Of a stretch of 5,970 nt of DNA, positions 1 through 5,957 are shown one piece after another. A program made the translations under genes and the position numbers. Position 1 is the first letter of the stretch. Each line of letters begins with the position of its first letter. The notes below the pieces were generated by a model. The model was not told the origin of the DNA, did not search any database, and was given only the letters and a program-made list of their open reading frames with translations. This DNA comes from an uncultured Bacteroidales bacterium (GTDB taxonomy: Bacteria > Bacteroidota > Bacteroidia > Bacteroidales > UBA932): contig CABTXO010000119.1 of assembly GCA_902488725.1 (NCBI GenBank), positions 1-5,970 of the forward strand, in the 5' to 3' direction.

Positions 1-723
1 GGCATGAATGAAATCCCCCCCGAGGTCCCCCATGCCGGCATCGGCGGGGTAGCCAAGTACGCCTTCCTGGACGGACTGGAGGCCGACAACCGCTTGAAAA
101 ACACCCTGGTCCGGCTGGACCGGCTTTCCCGGCAGATCTATGTCCAGAGCAAGTCTTTCGACGAGGTCGAGTCGCTGTCCAAGCGGGCGGGGGACATGGC
201 TTCCTGCATCCCGGCGATTCCGCCGATCATTCCCGATGTGGCGAAATACCATCTTTCCAGCCCCTTCGGCATCCGTGTGGACCCGCTTCTGGAAGGTTCC
301 CGCTTCCATAGCGGCGTGGATCTGGCCATGAAGGCCGGCAATCCGGTCTACGCGACCGGCGACGGGGTGGTCGAGTCTGTCAACTTCGATTTCTTCGGCT
401 ACGGCAATTCCGTGGTCATCAACCACGGCTTCGGATACAAGACCTTGTATGCCCACCTGCGCACCGTCAATGTCCGGGAAGGAATGGAAGTCAAGCGCGG
501 GGACTGCATCGCGGCATCCGGGAATTCCGGGCGCACCAGCGGACCGCACCTGCACTACGAGGTCATATTCAAAGATGCAAAGGTGGATCCGGAAAATTAT
601 TTCGACCTCTCCATGTCCAAGGACGAGTACCTTGCGATGGTCCGGATGCGTGCCGGGTCGGAGAATCCCGCCGTCCAGCGGCATGAATTCTCGCTCCGAC
701 GCCGCACAAGCGAATTCCGATGA
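1..723 (+). CDS. M23 (LytM-type) zinc metallopeptidase, 5'-truncated by the window edge
   Basis: Probable cell-envelope murein endopeptidase of the M23 family, which cleaves peptide cross-links in peptidoglycan. Numbering from the ATG at 4, the peptidase core shows the HxxxD zinc motif (H102, D106), a conserved YAH (H151) and the HLH motif (H182, H184). By LytM homology H102, D106 and H184 bind zinc, and H151 and H182 are catalytic, so it should be active. The frame is open to base 1, and the visible protein begins in what in the downstream paralogue is the region after the membrane anchor and linker. I therefore infer that the real start, with a membrane segment and about 90-100 residues, lies left of the window and that the ATG at 4 is internal. 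The segment around residues 35-60 (with IYVQSKSFDEV) is typical of Bacteroidota members. The C-terminus has an arginine-rich tail. The stop overlaps the next start by 4 nt (ATGA). Family call is firm; the exact substrate is unknown. Confidence 0.93.
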   Translation, partial: GMNEIPPEVPHAGIGGVAKYAFLDGLEADNRLKNTLVRLDRLSRQIYVQSKSFDEVESLSKRAGDMASCIPAIPPIIPDVAKYHLSSPFGIRVDPLLEGSRFHSGVDLAMKAGNPVYATGDGVVESVNFDFFGYGNSVVINHGFGYKTLYAHLRTVNVREGMEVKRGDCIAASGNSGRTSGPHLHYEVIFKDAKVDPENYFDLSMSKDEYLAMVRMRAGSENPAVQRHEFSLRRRTSEFR

Positions 724-1673
724 GCAGCAAGTATGAATTCGACCGGGTCGGGATGGAGTTCCGGAAGGTCAGCCACTCGGTGTGGGGCATTCTCGGCAAG
801 ATCGTGAAATACTTCCTGGCCACCGCATCGCTCGCGGTGGTCTACTACCTGGCCTTTTCCCTGGTGGTCAGCACGGATTCCGAGCGGAAGCTCCGCCGCG
901 AGAACCAGATGTACGAACGGATGTACGGGGAGATGAGCCGGCAACAGGAATTGATCGGGGACGTGATTTCCGGCCTCCGGGGCCGGGACAACTCCATCTA
1001 CCGGCAGCTCTTCGATGCGGAAGCCCCCGATTTCAGCAGCATATCTCCCGAGAGCATCCTTTCGGCCGTGGACACGATTCCCGACCGGGACATCGTGGCC
1101 TACACGGCGCGCAAGCTGGATGCCCTCCGGAATGCGGAAAACCTTGTCGAGCGGAATTTCACGGAAATCCGCCGGAAGGTCGAGTCCGGGGACCGGGACA
1201 GCCTGCCGCCCCTGCACATCCCGCTCGGATCCTTCTCCTACGCCCGTACGGGAGCTTCCATCGGGCAGAAGATCAACCCGTTCTACAAGGTCCCGGTCCT
1301 GCACGAGGGACTGGACATGATCGTCCAGAAGGGGGAGCCGGTCTTCGCTGCAGCGGACGGAAGAGTGGCGGACGTGACCCATTCCCGGAAGGGGCTGGGC
1401 AATGTGGTGACGATCGACCATGGCAACGGCTACACGACCCGCTACGCCCACCTGGAAAACACGCTGGTGGTCCGCGGACAGAAAGTGTCGCAGGGGAGCC
1501 GCATCGGGCAGGTGGGCATGTCGGGCAATTCTTTCGCCCCGCATCTCCACTATGAAGTCCTCAAGGACACGGTGCGCCTGGATCCGGTGCATTTCTTTTT
1601 TGCATCTTTGACGCCGGATGAGTATATTGGGATGATGTTCATGTCCGCCAACACCGGACAGTCGATGGATTAA
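720..1673 (+). CDS. Membrane-anchored M23 (LytM-type) metallopeptidase, second tandem copy
   Basis: A 317-residue probable peptidoglycan endopeptidase, paralogous to the gene just upstream. Residues about 31-51 form one hydrophobic segment after a basic N-terminus, so the protein is probably anchored in the inner membrane with the peptidase in the periplasm. Residues about 52-90 are charged and probably helical/coiled. The M23 domain covers about 170-295, with H195 and D199 (HxxxD), H244 (YAH) and H275/H277 (HLH), all catalytic and zinc positions intact. Both paralogues end with a similar DEYxxM motif (about 300-306 here). The ATG at 720 is chosen because it overlaps the upstream stop (ATGA), implying translational coupling, and because it gives the expected N-terminal anchor. 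Family and topology are clear. Whether the two copies act as a pair, or cut different cross-links, is not visible. A shape-determining or division-related hydrolase role is inference. Confidence 0.95.
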   Translation: MSSKYEFDRVGMEFRKVSHSVWGILGKIVKYFLATASLAVVYYLAFSLVVSTDSERKLRRENQMYERMYGEMSRQQELIGDVISGLRGRDNSIYRQLFDAEAPDFSSISPESILSAVDTIPDRDIVAYTARKLDALRNAENLVERNFTEIRRKVESGDRDSLPPLHIPLGSFSYARTGASIGQKINPFYKVPVLHEGLDMIVQKGEPVFAAADGRVADVTHSRKGLGNVVTIDHGNGYTTRYAHLENTLVVRGQKVSQGSRIGQVGMSGNSFAPHLHYEVLKDTVRLDPVHFFFASLTPDEYIGMMFMSANTGQSMD

Positions 1674-1685
1674 GCGCGATTGAAT

Positions 1686-2003
1686 ATGGAGAAACTGTAT
1701 TACACGATCGGGGAAGTGTCCCGGATGCTCGAAGAGAACGCATCGCTGGTGCGGTTCTGGTCCAATTCTTTTTCCAGATACGTCAAACCGAAGCGGAATG
1801 CGAAGGGCAATCGGCTGTACACCGCGGAAGACCTGGAAGTGCTCAAGCAGATTCATTTTCTGGTGAAAGGACAGGGCATGACCCTGGAAGGTGCCGCGGC
1901 CCGGCTCGCCGGCGACCGGAAAACGGTCGAAGGGCGTGTCAAAGCGCTGGACAGCCTGAAGGAAATCCGCAGGCAGCTTGTCGAAGTCAGGAAGTCCCTA
2001 TGA
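1686..2003 (+). CDS. Small MerR-type HTH transcriptional regulator
   Basis: A 105-residue DNA-binding protein of the MerR superfamily. The helix-turn-helix lies at about residues 5-25 (YYTIGEVSRMLEENASLVRFW), followed by a wing (about 38-45, GNRLY) and the second helical pair starting at 46 (TAEDLEVLKQIHFLV), then the GMTLEGA segment typical of the fold. It lacks a long dimerisation helix and an effector domain, and it has no cysteine, so classical thiol-based metal or redox sensing of the MerR/SoxR kind is unlikely. Proteins of this size and pattern commonly sit next to an M23 peptidase gene in Bacteroidales. The start is taken as ATG 1686; a TTG at 1680 would add two residues and is less likely. 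It follows the peptidase stop by 12 nt and its own stop overlaps the Nif3-like start by 4 nt (ATGA). Target and signal are unknown. Residues 26-32 (SNSFSRY) differ from the EKEFP-like stretch I expect in relatives, judged from memory. Confidence 0.87.
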   Translation: MEKLYYTIGEVSRMLEENASLVRFWSNSFSRYVKPKRNAKGNRLYTAEDLEVLKQIHFLVKGQGMTLEGAAARLAGDRKTVEGRVKALDSLKEIRRQLVEVRKSL

Positions 2004-2779
2004 ACGTAAAAGATATCGTCCGGGTGCTGGAAGAATTTGCGCCGCTTTCCATCCAGGAACCCTGGGACAACAGCGGCCTTTGCGTGGGCTCTCCGGAACA
2101 GGAAGTCCACGGCGTGCTCGTGGGTTTCGACTGCACCGCCGACCTGGTCGACGAGGCTCGTTCCTGCGGGGCGGACCTGATCGTCACGCACCACCCGCTG
2201 CTCTTCGGCGGCATCAAGCAGGTCGCGCCGGAAGATCCGACCGGCCTGGCCCTCATCAAGGCCGTCTCTGCCGGGATCGCGGTCTATGCGGCCCACACCA
2301 CGGCGGACAAGGTCCTGGGCGGGGTGAGCGGGGCGATGGCCCGCCGGCTCGGCCTTGTGGACATCGAAGTGCTGGATGCCGATGCGGGCGGCATCGGGCT
2401 CGGCGCCGTCGGGAACCTCCCGGAACCGATGGATTCCACCGCTTTCATCGAATATGTCAAACAGTGTTTTTCGCTCAGGATGCTCCGAGTCTCCCGCCCG
2501 CCGGAAGTCCCGGTCTCCCGGGTGGCGATGTGCGGCGGATCCGGGAGTTCGCTGATCGAAAACGCCCGCAGGGCAGGGGCTCAGGCCTACCTCTGCGGAG
2601 ACCTCTCCTACCACCGCTTTTTTACCCCTAAGAACTTCATGGTCATGGATATCGGCCATTACGAAGGAGAGGTCGAGATCGTAGACATATTATTTTCCGT
2701 CATACGGAAAAAATTTCCTACCTTTGCAGTCCGTACCAGCGCCAAGCCGGGCGGAAGTAATCCAGTATATTATTATTGA
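2000..2779 (+). CDS. Nif3-like dinuclear metal centre protein (YbgI/YqfO family)
   Basis: A 259-residue member of the Nif3/DUF34 family, cytosolic proteins that form hexameric rings with a two-metal site. Biochemical function remains poorly settled; some members have been linked to GTP cyclohydrolase-like or metal-homeostasis roles. Visible family motifs are WDNSGLCVG (22-30), THHPLLF (63-69, with H64 and H65), AHTTAD (98-103, with D103) and DIGHYEGE (217-224, with H220 and E224). These match the metal ligands known from E. coli YbgI (H63, H64, D101, H215, E219). The length is close to YbgI (about 247) and lacks the PII-like insert seen in longer members such as B. subtilis YqfO. The usual HTN of many homologues is HTT here. 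The ATG is fixed by the ATGA overlap with the regulator stop. An AGGA is visible just upstream, though such motifs count for little in Bacteroidota. Its 3' end carries the AT-rich promoter/dyad patch described separately. Confidence 0.94.
   Translation: MNVKDIVRVLEEFAPLSIQEPWDNSGLCVGSPEQEVHGVLVGFDCTADLVDEARSCGADLIVTHHPLLFGGIKQVAPEDPTGLALIKAVSAGIAVYAAHTTADKVLGGVSGAMARRLGLVDIEVLDADAGGIGLGAVGNLPEPMDSTAFIEYVKQCFSLRMLRVSRPPEVPVSRVAMCGGSGSSLIENARRAGAQAYLCGDLSYHRFFTPKNFMVMDIGHYEGEVEIVDILFSVIRKKFPTFAVRTSAKPGGSNPVYYY
2693..2711. repeat. Perfect 8-bp inverted repeat (candidate operator)
   Basis: The arms TTTTCCGT (2693-2700) and ACGGAAAA (2704-2711) are exact reverse complements around a 3-nt centre, CAT. 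The repeat lies inside the Nif3-like coding sequence, immediately upstream of the -7 promoter box at 2719-2726, which is where operators usually sit. No T-run follows on the + strand, so it does not look like an intrinsic terminator. The sequence symmetry is directly seen; the operator role is inferred. Confidence 0.5.
2694..2726 (+). promoter_or_regulatory. Candidate Bacteroidota promoter inside the 3' end of the Nif3-like gene
   Basis: TACCTTTG at 2719-2726 is an exact match to the Bacteroidota -7 consensus TAnnTTTG, here followed by CA, a common extension. An imperfect -33 element (TTTC, 2694-2697, against consensus TTTG) lies 21 nt upstream, inside the accepted spacer range. The patch 2684-2728 is strongly AT-rich in otherwise GC-rich DNA. 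A start near 2732-2735 would give a leader of about 50 nt for the zinc-ribbon gene at 2785. The weak -33 match and the location inside a coding sequence are the reasons for caution. Confidence 0.5.
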
Positions 2780-2784
2780 AAGAT

Positions 2785-3597
2785 ATGGCAACCAAGAAAA
2801 TCAAGAAAGTCGAGGCTCCGATTGACCAGCGGGAGACTTTCGTGTCCCTGCAGAAGAATTTTGCGGATTCTGAGATCAGCGTGGAGGAGAAGCTGAGGAC
2901 ACTCTACGAACTTCAGAAGGCGGATTCTGCAATCGACAAGATCCTGCAGCTCCGGGGCGAACTTCCTTCGGAAGTGGAGGCCCTCGAGAACGAAATCGCG
3001 GATCTGAAGGCGAGGCAGACCCAGGATTCCGCCGTCATCGATGCCTACAGCCAGACCATATCTGACAACAAGCAGAACATCGTCGAGTGCGACGCCCAGA
3101 TCGAGAAGTACCGGCAGCAGCTGGAGAGCGTCGCCAACAGCCGGGAATTCGATTCCATCAACAAGGAGATCGAGAACCAGGACCTCCTCCGCCAGATCGC
3201 CCTCAAGACAATCAACGACACGAAGGATGCCATCGCGGCCAAAAAGGAAGACCTGGAGTCCCTCAAGGATTTCATCGCAGTCCGAAACGATGACCTGAAA
3301 GCCAAGAAGGAAGAACTCGCCACGATCGTGGAATCCACCTCGAAAGAGGAGAAGAAACTCGGGACCGTGCGGGAAGAGTGCGCCAAGAAGATCGATGCGC
3401 GCACGATGAGCGCCTACGAGCGTATCCGCTCCAGCGTGCACAACCACCTGGCCGTCGTGTCCGTGTACAACGGCGATTCCTGCGGAGGCTGCTTCAGCAC
3501 CATCACCCCGCAGCGCCTGGTCGACATCGTCTCCAACAAGAAGCTGATCATCTGCGAACACTGCGGACGCATCATCGTGAACCCTGATTTCGAATAG
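2785..3597 (+). CDS. Coiled-coil protein with C-terminal C4 zinc ribbon (zf-RING_7/DUF164 family)
   Basis: A 270-residue cytosolic protein. Residues about 30-200 are charged and heptad-like, rich in E, K, Q and D, and should fold as a long antiparallel coiled-coil hairpin; the conserved NSREFDSINKEIENQ segment (118-132) marks the family. The C-terminal ribbon has two CxxC pairs, CGGC (C233, C236) and CEHC (C257, C260), expected to bind one zinc. The best-studied relative, H. pylori HP0958 (FlgZ), binds an RNA and RpoN; in Bacteroidota the role is unknown and probably nucleic-acid or protein binding. Genes of this family recur beside Nif3-like genes in distant phyla (for example Rv2229c/Rv2230c in M. 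tuberculosis, from memory), as here. ATG 2785 is preferred over the in-frame TTG at 2776, which would overlap the Nif3-like stop and add only three residues. The AT-rich sequence before it is a good Bacteroidota start context. The first 30 residues, basic and then mixed, seem an extra N-terminal extension. Confidence 0.92.
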   Translation: MATKKIKKVEAPIDQRETFVSLQKNFADSEISVEEKLRTLYELQKADSAIDKILQLRGELPSEVEALENEIADLKARQTQDSAVIDAYSQTISDNKQNIVECDAQIEKYRQQLESVANSREFDSINKEIENQDLLRQIALKTINDTKDAIAAKKEDLESLKDFIAVRNDDLKAKKEELATIVESTSKEEKKLGTVREECAKKIDARTMSAYERIRSSVHNHLAVVSVYNGDSCGGCFSTITPQRLVDIVSNKKLIICEHCGRIIVNPDFE

Positions 3598-3613
3598 ATC
3601 AACACTGAATACC

Positions 3614-5104
3614 ATGCCTGACCCCGTCCGGAAATCCACCAGGAACAAGGCGCAGGCAGTCAATCTGGACACACTCGGGCTTGAGATGGGAAACAAACCG
3701 CCTCAAGCTCTTGATGTCGAAGAGGCTGTCCTGGGCGCGATGCTGATTGAGCCCTCCTCCGTTGACATGGCGCTGGAGGAACTGACCCCTTCCTGCTTCT
3801 ACGACCCGCGCCACCGGATGATTTTCACCGCCATGTCCGCCCTGGTGAACGAGCACGTGCCGGTGGACATCGTCACCACCAGTTCCAAACTGCGCGAACA
3901 GGGGAACTTGGAGGCGGTCGGAGACTCGGTCTATCTGGCCGACCTGTCGCAGAAGGTCGGTGCTGCGGCACATCTGGAATACTACGTCAAGATCCTCAAG
4001 CAGAAGACCATCCAGCGGGATCTCATCACGGCTTCGTACCAGATTCTGAAGGATTCCTACGACGATTCCATCAACGTGGACCACTTGATCGACGAGGCCC
4101 AGTCCCGGGTCTATGATGCGATTCAGAACAACCTGAAAAAAGATGTGCAGGAAATCGGCTCGGTCATCAACGAGGCGATGGAGGAAATCCAGAAAAACCA
4201 GAACTCTTCCGGTCTGAGCGGGGGGCCTTCCGGATTTCCCTCCCTGGACCGGATCACCCGCGGCTGGCAGAAGTCGGACCTGATCATTCTCGCTGCCCGT
4301 CCTTCCGTGGGAAAGACGGCGTTTGCCCTCAACCTCGCCCGCAATGCGGCGGTGGACCACCACATGCCCGTGGCCTTCTTTTCCCTGGAAATGTCCGCCC
4401 TCCAGCTGGTGATGCGCCTGATGACCACCGAATCGGAGTTCAGCGCCGACAAACTGAAGGGCGGCGCCAAGATCGAACCCTACGAATGGCCGGAACTGGA
4501 AGCCCGTCTTGCAAACCTGTCCAAAGCTCCGCTCTACATCGACGACACCCCGAGCATCCCGCTGATGGAATTCCGGACCAAGGTCAAGCGCCTGGTAAAG
4601 TCCAAGGAAGTGCGCCTGGTCATCGTGGACTACCTCCAGTTGATGCAGGGACCCGTGGAACTGCGGGGACTCCGGGAGCAGGAGGTGGCGGCGATTTCCC
4701 GCACCTTGAAGGCAACCGCGAAGGAATTGGAGATTCCCATCATCGCCCTTTCCCAACTGTCCCGAAACGCAGTACAGCGGACCGGCGGGACGGGCAAGCC
4801 GCAGCTCAGCGACCTGCGCGAATCCGGCTCCATCGAGCAGGATGCGGACATGGTGATCTTCATCCACCGTCCGGACTATCTCGGACTGTCCGAGAGCCCG
4901 GAGGGAAAGGAAACCACCCAAGTGATCATCGCGAAGCATCGGAACGGGGAGGTCGCGGATCTGGACATGCTCTTCAAGGCGGAGCAGGTCCGCTTCGTCG
5001 AGCCCGGCGACTCGCTGGTCAGCCAGGCGGAATCCATGGGCGGCATGGAATCTGCTATGAACAACGAGTTCGATCAAAACGCCGAATTCTATGAAAACCG
5101 TTGA
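3614..5104 (+). CDS. dnaB: Replicative DNA helicase DnaB
   Basis: A 496-residue hexameric 5'-3' helicase that unwinds DNA at the replication fork and works with the DnaG primase. The N-terminal domain (about 30-130) carries PPQALDVEEAVLGAML and HRMIF motifs; a linker runs to about 200. The RecA-like C-terminal domain shows Walker A ARPSVGKT (228-235, K234/T235), FFSLEM with the likely catalytic E259, Walker B LVIVDYLQL (335-342, D339), the LREQEVAAISRTLK segment, ALSQLSR (378-384, Q381) and the KHRNG arginine-finger motif (441-445). All are intact. There is no intein, although DnaB often hosts one. The first 25 residues before MGNKPPQALD are a basic, low-conservation leader typical of Bacteroidota DnaB, so ATG 3614 is kept; M26 is a less likely start. 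It follows the zinc-ribbon stop by 16 nt with no clear Shine-Dalgarno, and its end overlaps the next start by 14 nt. Its tail (465-496) is acidic and asparagine-rich. Confidence 0.98.
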   Translation: MPDPVRKSTRNKAQAVNLDTLGLEMGNKPPQALDVEEAVLGAMLIEPSSVDMALEELTPSCFYDPRHRMIFTAMSALVNEHVPVDIVTTSSKLREQGNLEAVGDSVYLADLSQKVGAAAHLEYYVKILKQKTIQRDLITASYQILKDSYDDSINVDHLIDEAQSRVYDAIQNNLKKDVQEIGSVINEAMEEIQKNQNSSGLSGGPSGFPSLDRITRGWQKSDLIILAARPSVGKTAFALNLARNAAVDHHMPVAFFSLEMSALQLVMRLMTTESEFSADKLKGGAKIEPYEWPELEARLANLSKAPLYIDDTPSIPLMEFRTKVKRLVKSKEVRLVIVDYLQLMQGPVELRGLREQEVAAISRTLKATAKELEIPIIALSQLSRNAVQRTGGTGKPQLSDLRESGSIEQDADMVIFIHRPDYLGLSESPEGKETTQVIIAKHRNGEVADLDMLFKAEQVRFVEPGDSLVSQAESMGGMESAMNNEFDQNAEFYENR

Positions 5105-5957
5105 CCGCGCTGCACGCCTCGTGGCCGTCCTGGCCAGCCTGCTCCTTTTCACCTTCTCCGCTTCCGCGGAGGGCGCCGGCAAAGAAACTTGTATTCCGGT
5201 CCGTTCGACCGCCCGGGAGCACCTGGCCTTCAAAGCCGGCGAACGGCTGAATTTTACGGTCCACTACAAGTGGGGCATCATCAACTCCGATGTGGGAAAG
5301 GGCTATTTCCGGATCGATTCGACGGCCTACAAGGGCCATCCGGTGTACCATTGCTCCGCCGGGGGACGTTCCGCGCAGTTCTACGATGTATTTTTCAAAG
5401 TCCGGGAAGATTTCCAGTCCTGGATGACGATGGACGACCTCAAGCCCGTCAAGTTCTACCGGGACACCTATGAGGGGGGCTACACAGCCCGGAACACCTA
5501 TTCCTTCGACTGGACCCCCGGTCGGGAAAGGATTCATGCCGCCATCACGACTTCCAAGCGGGGCAGCTATTCCAAGCGGATCCCGCTGGACGACTGTACG
5601 CTGGATCTTCCGTCCCTCATCTGCAACTTGCGCAACATCGACTACATGCGGATCCGGGAAGGGGGGCGCTATCCCATGACCCTCGCCGTGAACGACAGTT
5701 CCTACAACCTGCATTTCATCTACCTGGGAAAAGAAGACAGGCGGCTCAAAATCGGAACGGTCCGCTGCAACAAGTTCTCCGTGCAGGTGGTGGCGGGGGA
5801 GGTCTTCTCCGGGGATGCGGACATGTACCTCTGGCTATCGGACGATGACAACCGGCTTCCGATCTGGTTCGTGGCTCCGATCCGCTACGGAGAGGTGCAG
5901 GGGCGTCTGACTGGCTATTCCGGCCTCAAGCATCCGTTCAATGCCCTGGTCAAATGA
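5091..5957 (+). CDS. Secreted DUF3108 domain protein
   Basis: A 288-residue exported protein of unknown function. Residues 1-26 form a signal peptide: K2 and two arginines, a hydrophobic core at about 10-22 and an ASA site predicting cleavage after A26. No lipobox cysteine is present, so it is probably soluble in the periplasm or loosely envelope-associated. The mature part is rich in beta-strand patterns with many aromatic residues (KFYRDTYEGGYTARNTYSFDW, 121-141). The C-terminal motif LWLSDDDNRLPIWFVAP, then GRLTGYSGL (247-279), is characteristic of DUF3108, a family common in Proteobacteria and Bacteroidota and thought to act in the envelope. Five cysteines (34, 88, 169, 178, 226) allow disulfides. 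The ATG at 5091 lies inside the dnaB end (14-nt overlap) and gives the signal peptide exactly, so I take it as the start. The stop overlaps the following start (ATGA). Family call is good; function is unknown. Confidence 0.9.
   Translation: MKTVDRAARLVAVLASLLLFTFSASAEGAGKETCIPVRSTAREHLAFKAGERLNFTVHYKWGIINSDVGKGYFRIDSTAYKGHPVYHCSAGGRSAQFYDVFFKVREDFQSWMTMDDLKPVKFYRDTYEGGYTARNTYSFDWTPGRERIHAAITTSKRGSYSKRIPLDDCTLDLPSLICNLRNIDYMRIREGGRYPMTLAVNDSSYNLHFIYLGKEDRRLKIGTVRCNKFSVQVVAGEVFSGDADMYLWLSDDDNRLPIWFVAPIRYGEVQGRLTGYSGLKHPFNALVK

Noticed and set aside
683..740. Three GAATTC sites, two of them within ATGAATTC, around the first peptidase junction
   Set aside because: GAATTC also occurs elsewhere in the window (about 523, 3146, 4568, 5083), spacing is irregular, and flanks share little; treated as coincidence.
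1603..1610. CATCTTTG as a possible -7 promoter box ahead of the MerR-type gene
   Set aside because: It has a mismatch to TAnnTTTG, no TTTG at the -33 distance, and lies in the coding sequence of the second peptidase; too weak to call.
597..1856. Long open frame on the minus strand opposite the M23 peptidases and the MerR-type gene
   Set aside because: It is antisense to intact, recognisable genes, spans three of them, and its translation shows no family motif, only the H/R/D/V-rich composition expected opposite GC-rich codons.
3598..3613. Possible promoter or terminator between the zinc-ribbon gene and dnaB
   Set aside because: Only 16 nt, with no TAnnTTTG box, no hairpin and no T-run.
4443..4467. 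Inverted repeat GCGCCG...CGGCGC inside dnaB
   Set aside because: Six-base GC-only arms with a 13-nt loop are expected by chance in GC-rich coding sequence, and no regulatory context is present.
3614..5104. Possible intein in dnaB
   Set aside because: DnaB is a common intein host, but the Walker A region and the rest of the protein are uninterrupted and the length is normal.
3599..5233. 544-codon open frame on the minus strand opposite dnaB
   Set aside because: It covers dnaB and the start of the DUF3108 gene. DnaB motifs are intact on the + strand and the antisense product is low-complexity with no recognisable domain, so it is a codon-bias shadow.
5055..5714. 219-codon open frame on the minus strand opposite the DUF3108 gene
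   Set aside because: It is antisense to a gene with a clear signal peptide and DUF3108 C-terminal motif, and its own translation has no recognisable feature.
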